NCBI GenBank assembly: GCA_001510575.1
Contig: LNGK01000002.1
Location: 1,166,144-1,230,143, forward strand
DNA length: 64,000 nt
Reading direction: 5' to 3'
Origin: Knoxdaviesia capensis
Lineage: Eukaryota > Ascomycota > Sordariomycetes > Microascales > Gondwanamycetaceae
Shown here piece after piece: positions 20,781-32,998 of this stretch (the stretch's first letter is position 1; each line of letters opens with the position of its first letter). The notes beneath the pieces were generated by a model that worked only from the letters and a program-made list of their open reading frames with translations, was not told the DNA's origin and made no database searches. A program made the translations under genes and the position numbers.

Positions 20781-23700
20781 TTTCCTTCTTTTCTTTTTTG
20801 CTTCAGTATTTCAGGTCGGAGCTGGGGGATAACTCCCAAGACTGCTCCCCGGTCCGGCGTATGTGTCTATTAGGCTATTGAATTTTCTGCGTTCCCGAAA
20901 CCCAAAAAGTGCTTTTAATGAACCAGGCGTGTGGTATTGTCTCCATTAATCTCTCATTTTTTGCCTGGGGGGTTGCCGGTTAGGGTTGTGTCTATTTTTG
21001 TGTCTTCGTTTTTTTGGAGGGGGTTTTTTTTGCGTCAACCTCCTGTTTTAACTTTCCTCAGTCGAGCACAGATAGTCTCGCGTCGACGAGGACCTGTCTC
21101 CTTGTCCTCCTCCTTTTTCTTCTTTTTTTTGGGGGGGGGGTTGTATCAGTTATACCAAGCGATGTATACATGCCCAATAGCGGTTTTTTTCTTCTTGTCT
21201 TTTACTCTAACTTCTTCAATCAATATAACGTCACTTGGATGTCACGCTGTGTACTACTTAGGGTCTCGTGGAATGCGTAGGTGTTGGTGAGTTGGCGATC
21301 CATCGTCGCTCGGGAAATATAGGGAGGATCGAGATTACCGGAGTGTGAAGGCGCGTTGGTGCATTCCTCCTCGATATCGCCTTGATCGATAAAGAATTTC
21401 AGTCAGAAAGAAACAGACCGATATACATTCTAGGGGTGACGAGGAACCACATGCCTCCAAGTGTGTACTCGGCACTTGTGAAAAAAGAAAATTGGAATTA
21501 GGGGGGTAAAGATCGGAGCGATCACAACCTACCACCACCTGAAGACGCACTCTCTGGGCATAAGTACTTGCACTCATTCATCGAGACAACACAGCCTCTC
21601 TAACAAGGTCTTCAAGCACTTTTTTTATATGAGAGGGAAGAAGACGTGCGCAAGTCACGTCGCAGGTATCGGGCCCAGAGATTCACTCACGTCTTGCCAG
21701 CACGCAGCCTTGCTTGAGCCCATCAGAGCCGAATCTCCACTGCAAGTTCAATGGACGGAATGTTTTTAAAAGGACAATCAATGGCCAACTTTTCACGGCT
21801 TCTCCTGTCGCCCCCCTGCTGCCATGTTTCACTCCTTAACTTGAACCCTTGGTAAGGCCATTGATCAGGTTTAGCAGAAAGCGCATGAAACATGACCAGC
21901 GGAGAAAAGTTCCTCGTCTTTCTTTCTTGCTGTTCCCTTCCTTTTGGGCACAGCTAGCCTGAGCCCGGTCCCTCAAGAAGCTATGTGTCCAGCGCACGAA
22001 ACGCACACAGGGCTTGAAACAAGTGATCGGATCCTTTCTCTCTCTTTGTTTCCTCTTTCTTCACCTGTGTTCAAAAACCACGAATGCTACCGAGTCGTCC
22101 GCAGAGGTTCCCTAAAAGAGCTTGTGCGGCTGTGAGCGCAACAAACAAAAACCGGCACGAGGGAAACGCCGCTGCTCCACCCGATAGATAGCCAAGGTTT
22201 CGTCTCTCCAATGGCGTAAAAACATTAGTTCTGGGAAGTTTTTTTTTCTGTCGCGTGGTTCGCGCGTGATGGAACACTGGGACGTCAAATCACTGGAGGA
22301 TTAGAAAGAATGTAATTTGAAATTTGCACCCTTCTCGTCTCGTATTTATCGCGAGTATACCTAAAGGCGGATACACTCAATCATTAAGTTAGCCCCGGCT
22401 GCGTAACTGTATAAGGATACGGGTTTTGCCCTCCAAAGGAATCAAACTTTTCATGTGGATGGGAGGGGCGGAACCACTTGGGACAGACAGGGACGAATGT
22501 AACTCTTCGGGCGCTCACTCCGATGCTGATTGTTGACCTGATCTTCCCTGGAAAGCTGTACTGTACTGTACTGTAATGTGCCTTTACTCCTTTAGTGCTG
22601 ACGGCGGGTGGGGATTTTAGGTCCTTTTGGCTATTTTAGTCCCGAGAGCTAGGATGTTCTTTGGTGTTGAATGTGCCTGGTTTAACGTGCTGGTATAGCG
22701 GTGGCCCTCAACGGCTCAGCTCGCATCCCTGCTGGTGATGCTGTCTTGTATCGAACCAGGAATCCACTTATGACGATATGGGAGAGGAAGAGAGCCTCAG
22801 ATAGCCTGTTGGCGGCACCACTTTCGCCAAGGACCTTCTCCGGGCTGTTGAAAGTCAAACCCACCATGCAAGAAGCGCCGGGCGCGGGCCTCGCTCGCCT
22901 CCAGCTTTGTGTGTGTGCGTGCTTCTCTTTTCTTTGCTGCCACGCCGGTTGCTGTTTTGCTTTTGTCTAACCCATATATTTGTGGTCTGTCGGGATAGGG
23001 AGCTGAGCAAAACAAAAAAAAAAGGGGGAAGAAAAAAGAAGAAGAAAAAAAGGGGGGTTTCTTATTTTCTAGAGCCGATGATGCAAAACCCAAGTGCGGC
23101 CAGTGGCTGCTGGTTTGCCGCGTGTAATCGGGACAAACAACTCCAAAATGAGCAAGAACAAGCGGGACGGAGATGAACGAGACGCAAACATGGAATCTCC
23201 AGGAAGATGAAGATGAAGATGAAGGGAGAGCAAACGCAGGGCACACACCCAGAAATACAGATCGAATAATGTGTCTCTTGCGGGTTGGTGTGCCCTATGC
23301 ACATAACGGGGCAGACAAACCGTTCAGCTCATGAGATGTGTGCTCCGGCATGTTCCTGCCCATATCGTATTATCCCATCTTGCCGTGCCAAGTCGGTCGG
23401 TCGTAGCTTCCTGACTCAACCTCCGACCCGGTTCCAAAGCACGCCAGCAGCAAACCGTGTGCCTTCCTAAACCTGTTGATTATTCATAAGCCACGCATAC
23501 ATACCGTGCATGCAATCCACACTTCTCAACTGGACATCGTGATAGAGGCCGGCACTTTTCCGTGCCGCTGGACTTGAGTTCGCATCCGAAAAGAGAATGG
23601 ATGGGCATCCTCTTTTTTAGGGGGAGGCGGGGGACGGATCAGAAAAGAGAAAAGTCTGATATGACCTCTACTGCCTAACATTCCACTCCATCCGCCCATA

Positions 23701-24539
23701 TCTGGACTTTGGGGATTTATTTTTATTTTATTTTTATCTTGATTTTTATTTTTTTACGCGGTGGTGTATCCAGGGACAGGGGACGTGCTGGTATTGTGGT
23801 ACTTGTCGGTGGCTACCAAGTTCTACCAGTATAACATGTATACAACAGCATGCAGTGCCAAAAGAAAAATGGGAACCGCTCTGCATGAAGCCTTCCTTCC
23901 GACCCGTATTCTCTCATCTCGTCCCTTCCCTTAACTGTCCTGTCCTTCCTTCCTTCCCTGCCTGACTGACACAGCTCCGCCGGTGATATAATACCTCGCT
24001 TGCTCCGCCCGTGAAGGGAAGGTGCAAGTGAGACACAACCTTCCTTCCCTTTTACCGTTTTCCTCTCTTTGGGATTTTGAATCATCCGCATTCCTTGTGT
24101 TCGTGTTTACAGACCTAAGTCTCTCTATCTCATTTTCCTTTACAGAAGCTACGATCCTCAGTTGTGCTCCTTCCTTCTTTGGCTTTGCCTCTCTTTCACT
24201 GGCTTCCTTATAAGTGAGGCTTCCAGATTTCCGAATAGCCTCATCTCTAATCTCTTATATCTTCCCTTTGCCAAGGTTTCCATCTATCTCCCTTGGCTTT
24301 CGCTTCTTTCTATACCTCACTTCTGGCTCTCTCTCTCTTATTCTAAGAATTTGACTTGTCTCTTTTCTGGCCCCACTGTCATTCTCGCTCTTGAATATAT
24401 CTTTCACCCTCGTTTTGTCCTCGATCATCCCTTGTGCAACTATCGCCACATTATTCTGGTGTGGTGTGTTGTGTTGTGTTGATATCTTTAGTACTGTTTA
24501 TTTTTTTTCTCTTCCGTGTCTTGCATTCCGCATCGTTTC

Positions 24540-24585
<46 letters not shown>

Positions 24586-24936
24586 TCCTTCGCTTTTCCT
24601 GGTTACTTCTCTCCTCCTGCTCGGATTCCTGCTTCCGGTTCCAACACGTATATTAAGCACTCCCTGTCCCTGCCTGTCGATCCTATTCTTTTCAAGCTTC
24701 CTGTTTGCCGATCGCATAAGTTCAGCCAACAAAGCTTGTCACCATCTCTTGTACCTCTCGAGTCTTCTCCGGTGTGAAGGTATATAACAGCCGCTTCTCC
24801 TCTCTGACTGCTCAAAGTTCTGTACTCGCCTTCTCCTCCATCATCGTCATCAACCCCGCAGTCCTGTCAGTTGGATACACGTCGATAATTACAAACACAT
24901 CCATTCTTCCCTTCTCTCACAACACATACTCCCAAA
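20781..24936. other. 4.2-kb intergenic region, gene-poor
   Basis: Contains the pex13 terminator side and long homopolymer runs (T8 then G10 near 21123-21140). There is a short CTGTA tandem near 22557-22575 and an A/G-rich stretch near 23010-23055. From about 24020 on there is a continuous pyrimidine-rich plus strand with a perfect TC microsatellite (24541-24579). The last 900 nt look like promoter and leader of the secreted-peptide gene. I found no other supported gene. Confidence 0.45.
24541..24579. repeat. (TC)n microsatellite
   Basis: Nineteen TC units plus T, in the pyrimidine-rich leader region about 360 nt upstream of the secreted-peptide start. Confidence 0.95.
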
Positions 24937-25197
24937 ATGAAGGTCTTTTCCATGTCGACTGTGGCAGTTGCCGCCGTGGTGTTCTCCTCGCTCACCTCTA
25001 TGGTGACAGCCTCACCAATCTTCTGCTCAGATGTAAGTTCACCGTCTAATTCTATCCCTACCACAAGCCTGCGAGTGGTGGCTCACATGTTCAAAATCTA
25101 GAAAATGAGAGACGCCATCCTCAGTGGAAAGACAGCCCCCGAGGCATGCTGCTCCTACGGTGTTTGCAAAGGCGACGTCGTCATCTCCATGGCGTGA
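24937..25197 (+). CDS. Small secreted cysteine-rich peptide, 63 aa, two exons
   Basis: Exons are 24937-25032 and 25102-25197, each exactly 32 codons counting the stop. The 69-nt intron has a GTAAGT donor and a TCTAG acceptor and falls in phase 0. The ATG context is CCAAAATGA. Residues 1-25 form a classical signal peptide (Lys 2, hydrophobic core VAVAAVVF, likely cleavage near VTA-SP). The mature peptide of about 38 residues has four cysteines at 30, 48, 49 and 54 (C-x17-CC-x4-C), with the segment APEACCSYGVCKGDVVI. Four cysteines suggest two disulphides. I cannot assign a function. Possibilities include an effector-like, antimicrobial or surface-associated peptide, but nothing in the sequence decides between them. 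It is isolated: the nearest genes are pex13 (4 kb left) and ladA (6.5 kb right). Too short for default gene callers because the intron splits it evenly. Confidence 0.75.
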
Positions 25198-26819
25198 GCA
25201 CCATATCCTGCACGTCTCTAAACCAAGACCATCCAAACTCTCGCCCAGGACCGCGATCGACTGTCGTCCCTCTTCTCTATCATCGTACAGAACGTTACGA
25301 GCATGTATTAATATCACGAATCGCCACCCCGACCAGTCCTCCGATGATCATCATCAGCACCGGAGAAATCAAACAACCAGCCATACGCTCGCTCTAATCA
25401 ACGTGTCCAGTACCACTACATACACGATCGGTTCTGTTGCTCGCTGTAACAGCAAGTTGCAATAGAATCTGTCATGTTTACATTCTCTTATCCTTTCTTT
25501 GTCTTTATACCTTCTTTTTTTCTCCATTAGTCGCATCATTATCATTCTCTTGGGAACACGCACCAGATACCGATGGCATGGACTACTTGCTCATCGACGT
25601 ATACACACAAACATTGCATTTCTTAACCTTTTTATCTTACGGCCTTACACAATTTTCCTTCAGATACCCAGCTTCTATGGATTTGCTGCGGCCAGGCCCT
25701 GACATCCACTATATATGTACCGTCTTCGTTTTCCTCTTAGGCCTATCTTAGGTTTGGTTTGCGGTGCCAAAAATAACGGTGCCCGGAGGATGTTTCACGT
25801 TAGAGAGGAACGGAGGCACGACACATGCTTTAAATAGCAAGAGTCTCGTATCCCGATCCCGGAAGCAACATGGAGAGGTCAGCATACCGAGGTGTCTAGG
25901 TCTGGCGGTCTGTCGTAGGCCTCATGGCCATCGAAATCCACGCCGTCCAGACACTCTATGCGCGATGATCGACGTCTTCCATATGGCATGACTCTCTAAT
26001 ACAGCTACATGTACATAGATAACATGAACGCCAACACTGTATTCACGGACTCTCAAAATCCAATATGATAGCCAGGGCCCCCTTTGAGGCACTCACTTTT
26101 CAGTGCTCAAGATCCGAACCGTGAATTTTCAGCTGTGAGACTTGATACGCAAGTGTATCATGGGTGGTTTCAACAAGTTTTATCCATATTTCCTATGTAG
26201 ATGTCCATTCCTATGAGCTTTGATCCTAGCCACCGTACAAGAACCCGCCTGCAGTTCCTCGAGATTCCGGATCGGTAAAGTGGGGCCGTCACACATCCCC
26301 ATCCACAGTCGGCCGCCGAAGAATCCCCAGATCCACTCCGAATATGCACATGCAAGTCATCTCCGCCAAGGGAACTTAGCACCCACCCAGGCCCATCTAT
26401 AATCCACACCAGCTCTTGCAATATACATATAGAACATGCATTTCCTCATATCTTTATGCCATCGACCCTTTGTCGTCCAATCTGCTTCCCTCAGTCGTTC
26501 TTTCCGCAAAGCTCAATCCAAGCAATATCCCGAAAGGCGCCGGGCCGTTGCCGGTAACAGAGTGAGCGCTGTTCATTGGCCGCTACTTCCTCTGAATACC
26601 AAACTCTCTTCTTTCCCCTTTTAGGTGATGGAAATTATTGCCTAGGCAATGTTCTGGCACTGGTTTATGCCTTATCCCCTAACCTGCGAACGAACGAATG
26701 TGACACTCCAGTGCAAAACAAGCATTTTCTAATTATACTCTCGTGTGTGACGAAAGTATCACATCTCATTCATTCCTTTCTCGGCGGCATATAACCCTTC
26801 AGGAGGCAAGTGTCTAACT
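25198..26819. other. Intergenic between secreted-peptide gene and copia remnant
   Basis: T-rich 3' flank of the peptide gene up to about 25700, then sequence of no recognisable content. Frames here are short and unlike any family known to me. Confidence 0.4.
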
Positions 26820-27973
26820 CCGGACGGATTCCTCAGGTCCTCTCAAAAGCCATGGACTGGCGGCACGCCTCAGAGGGCAAAACACCCATAGATCCCTAAT
26901 TCGACGGTACACAGAGCCTCAATCTGTCAATATACCGCTTGTCTAGGCTGGTTCTACTAGCGTTTACCGGCATACCCGGCTTCCGTTACCGACAAAAGGA
27001 CGGCATGATTCTGGTCACTCATGTAGATGATGTTCTATACTTCGGACAGAAAGAGGACATGCTAACTGATTTCGAACTGGAACTCCAAGACCATCTAAAA
27101 GTGGACCTGATAGGTAAGCCACGGTAGTTACTGGGAGTAGCAATCGGCATTGACTTTAACTCCCATTCCATATGCCAGATGCAATATACAGAGGCGATTA
27201 TGGCAAACGCTAGATTCAATGTCTCCGTGACGCGACCGGTATCTATTCCGATATCCGGCATTAACTTAGCTACTTTGGATAGTGAAAGGCTTGCTACTGC
27301 TAATACAGAAAGATATCGATCCCTAATCGGACAACTCATCTACATAACTACGATAACGAGACCTAATTTAGCGTTTTCTATTTACTACCACGCAGCATTC
27401 ACTAATTATACAACTATTCCTTTATTAGCATCACTGAGACGGATTATCAGATACTTATCGGTAATAGTGAATTTATCTTTAAGATATCAGAGACCCCCTG
27501 AGCCAGATTTTTCCCCTATCTCAATAGTTAGTTTTTCTAATACCAGTTACAACACCATACCGAATAGCCGCTCTATCACAGGATGGGTTCTCTTAATCCA
27601 AGGTAGTCCGATTACCTAGGCAAGCAGAAAGCAAGTGGTTATTACCCAATCGACTATCGAGGCTAAATATATGGCAGCAAATACAGCCACCAGGGAAGCG
27701 TTATAGCTACGCAATTTCTTACATAAAATTAACCGAAGCTATAATATCCGCCTACGAGTCGACAATACTAGTGCTCTCAAGCTCATCAACAACCCCAGAT
27801 TCCATAACAAAAGCAAGCATATACACCCGAAATTTCATCTAATTCGGGAATCCGTTCGTTCCAAGTTTTTATCCGTTAAATACGTTCCAAATACGGAACA
27901 AATAGCTAATATCTTAACCAAGCCACTTAGTTTCCAGCTTTATAACCGATTTCGAAGTGCTCTGATGAAATGA
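26820..27973 (+). pseudogene. Ty1/copia retrotransposon pol remnant (reverse transcriptase and RNase H), RIP-like stops
   Basis: A single frame from about 26900 to a TGA at 27971-27973 reads through the end of copia Pol. It shows the reverse-transcriptase box ILVTHVDDVLYFG, the thumb region (ITTITRPNLAFSIYY), and RNase H with SNTSYNTIPNSRSITGW, IEAKYMAA, VDNTSALKLI and the terminal NILTKPL motif. Three in-frame TAG stops occur, at 27125, 27617 and 27704. Two of them replace tryptophans conserved in copia (ITW-ASRKQ and EALW-LRN). TGG to TAG is a TpG to TpA change, the product of repeat-induced point mutation. There is no gag, integrase or 5' LTR, so this is the 3' end of a dead element. The left boundary is uncertain. 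The fragment is more AT- and TA-rich than its neighbours. Confidence 0.88.
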
Positions 27974-28176
27974 GATACGTTTTTTTTTCTTCCTTTCTAA
28001 AGGTTTTTACGTTTTCATATATTTTCTTTTCCTGCGCTTCCTATACTAAAGTTTTTTTTTTAATGAGATTTTCTTCCTCTACTAAAGTTTTTTTTTCCTG
28101 ATGATGGTATTCCTGTATTGTTTGTTCCGAGGGGCGCATATTGGGAACGCATTTGCGTCCGAGGGGCGTGTAAATG

Positions 28177-28219
28177 GGAAGGACGGAAATGCGTGGATCA
28201 CGTGACCGGTGGGCTGAAG
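28177..28219 (+). repeat. 43-bp dispersed repeat, copy A
   Basis: These 43 bases are identical, in reverse orientation, to 57052-57094. The unit contains the palindromic core TCACGTGA. It lies about 200 bp beyond the end of the copia pol remnant, so it may be part of an LTR or of another mobile-element terminus. Sequence on either side differs between copies. Confidence 0.85.
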
Positions 28220-28251
28220 GAGTGTCCCTGGTCACGACAGATTCTCTGGGT

Positions 28252-28268
28252 TAGGGTTAGGGTTGGCA
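28252..28268 (+). repeat. Internal telomere-like repeats
   Basis: GGTTAGGGTTAGGGTTG, about two and a half TTAGGG units, lies 33 bp downstream of the 43-bp repeat. TTAGGG is the usual telomere unit in filamentous ascomycetes. Confidence 0.75.
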
Positions 28269-31200
28269 CACCCAGCCCAGCACGGGGTGAGATGTTATGT
28301 ATGGTGTGGCGCCATCGACATGGGGAGGTGAACTACTCGCCCAGAAGTTACTTTCTACAATAATACGAACCATCGGCCCGTCTGAGCTAGTGTGAGTGAT
28401 CTGGACCTGCCGGCAGGAAAGATGCAGGTGTCAGATGACCATGGGCATGATGTTGTGGGTTTTGCGTATGGGGTTTCGCCACAGATGGACTTGAGCCGCA
28501 TCAATCGGGGGCATTTGCGCATTGCCGACGACATACATGTACCAGTAGCATCGACGGACAACCTCCTATATATATAAGCCCATTGCTGGCTTGGTGGGTT
28601 GTTCCCGCCCGGCTGGGGGTCTCGGGATGGGCTCGCAGGGGTTCTCAAGAGGTCCAGAGCCCGGTGGATCATGGCCCGGAGGAGGCGTGTGTTGAATGTT
28701 GGTTTCTCAAACGGGGCCGATGCGTGTTGAAGCTGAGCCGCCGGGGGGAAGATCAAAGGGCCTCGGATTGGGCGCGCCAGGCCAGCCATCCCACCGGGGT
28801 CTGCAACACCTTATACGGTGCTGGTTTGAGTGGTGGTGGGGCAGCCTGAAAAAAAAAGGGAAAAAAAGCTTTATTTACGAAGCGCGCATATGTGGTGGTA
28901 TGGTTTGTGTAGGGTGTGCTGTGTAACAACCGCAGAGCAGAAAAAAGCCACCGAGAAACCACCACCTGGCAGATGTAACATGCATGTGGCGGTACCGCAG
29001 CATTGGCACGTAATCACGCCGGGGAAGACGGCGGCGAGACGAAGCCACCGGGTGTCCATACAGACTGTAATATGCAACACGGCTCAACGGAGATAAAAAA
29101 AAAAAAAGAGACCAGGTCGTAGTGTGAGGAAAAAAAGCGCAATGTCCAACCCACCCCCAAGTCCCCCCTACTATCTGACTTTCTCCGATGTCTTCAATTT
29201 CTCTGCTCTGCTTTCTCCCGTGGAGCTGGGTCCTCCCACGCAGAAAAAAAATAATTAAAAAAATAAACTAAAAATAAATCTTCCAAACTAGACGGGCAGA
29301 AAGGGTATTCCTTCTGGGCGAAACTAGAAGGGGGAGACCAAAGAAAAAGCCGACTTTTTTTCAAGAGGCTACAGCGTGGGTGGAAGGAAAAGAGAAGGCG
29401 GAAAAAAAGAACCGGGGCTGCTCGCCGAGTCCCACCCCCATCGAAATATTTCTTCCGGCGTGAAGTGATTGGCGCGGTACAACAAAAAAAAGGTGCGGAG
29501 ACCAAGCGGGAAACACTTTTTGGGCCGGGGTGAGCGACGCAGCCGAAAAGAAAGAAAAGAGCCAGAAGAAAGGGAAAAAGGGCAAAACGTCAAGGAGAAA
29601 CATGGGAAATTCTTTTCTTTCTGCGGTGTTTGGTTCAAGAGGAGGAAAAAAGTTGGTCATGGGTTTATCCCATAGGAAAGAAAGATTTGCCGTTATGTTC
29701 AAGACCCGGGTGCCAGTCACACGATGCTTGATGTCGTTTCCCCCGTTGACCGGTGTTGTCCATGCCGAGCGGTACCGAAATTGCACCTTCCTCACTGAAC
29801 CTTCTTTTCCGCTTCCATTGTTCCAGAAAGATTCCTCAATCCTTCCACAGAAATTAACAAGGCAAGTCCGTCCCGTGCTCCTTCCTCGGTTGTTAGACAG
29901 CAGAAGCCGGCCAATATATCAAAGCACCACCCGGCATCCCGTCGGGACTTTCACAACATCGGCCGGTGTGTGTTCCCACATACAGGATATACTGGACGGA
30001 AGAACAAAGTTGCCCCATGATATTGTTGCAGACAAGCTTTCTTTCCCAGTTTTTTCTTCCGTTTGTTGGTACTTCACCAGTTTTCTGTACCGTTCTCCCC
30101 ACTTAAGGGTCCAAACTGAGCCTATAGGCTAGCGTTTTTCCCACGCACGCCCCCCCAAATTCCGCCTCCGGCCTCTTCATCTGCTCTGTGAACTGGGGGC
30201 CACCAGCCAGTCTAGCCGGCTCAATAAGAAATCAGCAGGAAAACATGATACATAAAAATGCAGAACTAATAAAAGATAGTCCCCACAGGCCCCGTCCCGT
30301 GTATTGGGGTTCTGCTCCCCATCCTTATTTCGTTCTCTCTGCCTTCCACGATCTTGAATTATCTCTTTCCCTTCTGCGTTTCTCAGGTGGGAGTTCATCT
30401 CGCATATCCTTCTTGATCTTTTGAGCTTTCTATCTCTACTCATTGCAGCCTTTCCTAACAGCAGAACCTCACTCACCCTCGTGATTCCAGCTCGCTTGCC
30501 AGCCCAACCCCGGCGACGTGTAACATAACAGCCATGTAAGTGAGCCTGCCCTCGCACATACAACCATCACCACCCCGCCATATATATGCATGGAAAACAT
30601 GCCTGTTCTCTCCCCCCGGAAACACAACCAACACATGACCATGCAGAGGCGGGTACTTACAGCGGAGCATGGAAGCAAGTTGCATTTGTGGAAAAAAAAG
30701 AAAAAAGAAAAAAAAAGCGTCGCCTCGGCCATACTCCAGAAAGTCCTTCACTCGCTCTCGCACACATATCTGCAAGTGTCAAAGCCCGACACCCCGGATT
30801 TTCATACCCACCCAGCCCTCTTTTTTACTCGCTCTTGTCGCATAGATGCGCTTCTAGCGACTCCCCTTTCCTAATACTCAATAAATAAATAAAACCCCCA
30901 CCGCCGCATATGATTTCCCACATAGGGACTGCAGAGCCGGTCCAGCCAGTGCTGGTGCGCTTCGCCCACATGGCGGCAGACCACCCTCTCGATACCCTCT
31001 TTTTTTTTTCTCTCTCTTCTGTATTGGGTTTTTCTTCTTTCGTGTTCCCTCCCCTTGCCCTCATTCCCGCAAGTGACCTGACTGACCTAGACAACCGGTT
31101 CCCTGTGCGGCCCGTTTTGCGGAGCTGCTCTCGCACAACCTCTTCTCTGGTCATCCTCAGAACCATGATCTGATTCAGTCTGAGGCGCTGACCGGTCCCC

Positions 31201-31700
31201 TCCTTGCCCCCCATGGGTGGCTTGCTAACCTTCTTCTGGATTACCCGCTCTCGAGTCTGATTCTTTCCCCCCCTCCATCCCCTGTCACTGGCTTGGCTCT
31301 TGACATATATATCTCCCGAGTGTCCCCCCTCCTTCCTCCAAGCTCCTGCATTGCTGCCCGATGCCCTCTTCCCACTCTATAACCGCACCGTCTAAATAAT
31401 CCCCCCTCTCCTCCCGGCGCAAACGCACGCATCTGTTCCAGAGAACCCCTATCACCGTCGTTCCTGTTGAACCCGCGGTTTTTCTTCCCTCTCGGCCTTC
31501 TCTTCCCTGTGTACGTGCTTCTGTCTCTTCGTTGTCGATATCCCTCCAGATCTCCATATTTTCTGTTCTTGACATCCCACTTTAAAACCCAAGAACCGTT
31601 TGCCTAACACATGCTTCCCCACCCGCAGAAAGTGCAGATTCGCCCTTTCTCTCTTGACAGATTCATTCTTTGTTCTCGAACAACCTAATCCCCGACGACC

Positions 31701-32998
31701 ATGAGCCCCTCCGCTGTCGATGCGGCCGCGGCCGAGACGCTGAACGGCAAGACCGCCGTCACTGCAGCCACCAAGCCCAACATTGGCGTGTACACAAACC
31801 CCAACCACGACCTGTGGATTGCCGATGCCGAGCCTTCGTTGGAGGCCGTGCAGACCGGAAGTGCGCTGAAGGAGGGTGAGGTGACGGTGGCCATCAAGAG
31901 CACTGGTATCTGCGGGTAAGTCTAGCGCATGTCTCACCTTCGGTTTTTTTTTTGTTATAATCACGGGCCGATCCGGTCATACCACGTTATCTTCCCTTTT
32001 GGGCCCAGACTGTTTTTTCTTCCTTTCTAACCGCCTTGCATGACACCTCACCCCTCCCCAACTCCAGATCGGATGTTCACTTCTGGCACCATGGCTGCAT
32101 CGGCCCCATGATCGTCGAGGGCGACCACGTCCTCGGCCACGAGTCGGCCGGCGAGGTGATCGCGGTGCACCCGTCGGTGACCAACCTCAAGGTTGGCGAC
32201 CGCGTGGCCGTCGAGCCGAACATCATCTGCGGCGAGTGCGAGCCGTGCCTGACGGGCCGCTACAACGGCTGCGACAAGGTGCTGTTCCTGTCGACCCCCC
32301 CCGTTCCCGGCCTGCTGCGCCGCTACGTCAACCACCCGGCCATGTGGTGCCACAAGATCGGCGACATGACGTACGAGAACGGCGCCATGCTCGAGCCGCT
32401 CAGCGTGGCGCTCGCCGGCATCCAGCGCGCCAACCTCAGCCTCGGCGACCCCGTGCTGGTGTGCGGCGCCGGCCCCATTGGCCTGATCACGCTGCTGTGC
32501 GCGCGCGCCGCCGGAGCCTGCCCCATCGTCATCACCGACATCGACGACGGCCGCCTCGCCTTCGCCAAGGAGATGTGCCCGTCGGTCATCACCCACAAGG
32601 TGTCGCGCCAGCCGGCCGAGGCCGAGGCCGCGGCCATCGTCAAGGCGTTCGGCGGCTGCGAGCCGGCCATCGCCATGGAGTGCACCGGCGTCGAGAGCAG
32701 CATTGCGGCCGCCATCTGGGCGTCCAAGTTCGGCGGCAAGGTGTTCATCATCGGCGTCGGCAAGAACGAGATCAATATCCCGTTCATGCGCGCCTCGACC
32801 CGCGAGGTCGACGTGCAGCTGCAGTACCGCTACTGCAACACGTGGCCGCGCGCCATCCGGCTCGTCGAGTCCGGCATCATCGACATGTCGCGGCTGGTCA
32901 CCCACCGCTTCCCGCTCGAGGACGCCATCCAGGCCTTTGCCACGTCGGCCGACCCCAAGACCGGAGCCATCAAGGTCCAGATCCAGAGCCTCGACTAG
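31701..32998 (+). CDS. ladA: L-arabinitol 4-dehydrogenase
   Basis: Exons are 31701-31915 and 32068-32998 (381 aa). The 152-nt intron has GTAAGT, a CTAAC branch at 32025 and a CAG acceptor, and splits the glycine of ICGSDVHFW. It belongs to the medium-chain zinc alcohol dehydrogenases. The catalytic zinc is bound by Cys of ICGSD and by GHESAGE. The structural-zinc lobe is [15 protein letters not shown]. The Rossmann turn is GAGPIG and the NAD-selective segment is VITDIDDGR. It oxidises L-arabinitol to L-xylulose with NAD+ in fungal L-arabinose catabolism, in the cytosol. The long first exon with [23 protein letters not shown] is characteristic of LadA rather than of xylitol or sorbitol dehydrogenases. 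Regulation by XlnR/AraR is known for the family, but I saw no clear GGCTAA site in the pyrimidine-rich promoter. Confidence 0.94.

Larger units (their letters stand above)
27974..31700. other. 3.7-kb intergenic region between copia remnant and ladA
   Basis: The first 200 nt may hold 3' LTR residue (T-runs and two GAGGGGCG motifs at 28129 and 28161). Next are the 43-bp dispersed repeat (28177-28219) and telomere-like repeats (28252-28268). A GC-rich island at about 28600-28830 has open frames on both strands but no recognisable protein. After that come A-rich and purine-rich tracts (28849-29600), and from about 30960 a pyrimidine-rich ladA promoter and leader. No supported gene. Confidence 0.4.

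Noticed and set aside
28355..28850. Overlapping open frames on both strands in a GC-rich island
   Set aside because: Both strands open because stops are scarce at high GC; neither translation resembles a protein family, though lack of any match leaves some doubt.
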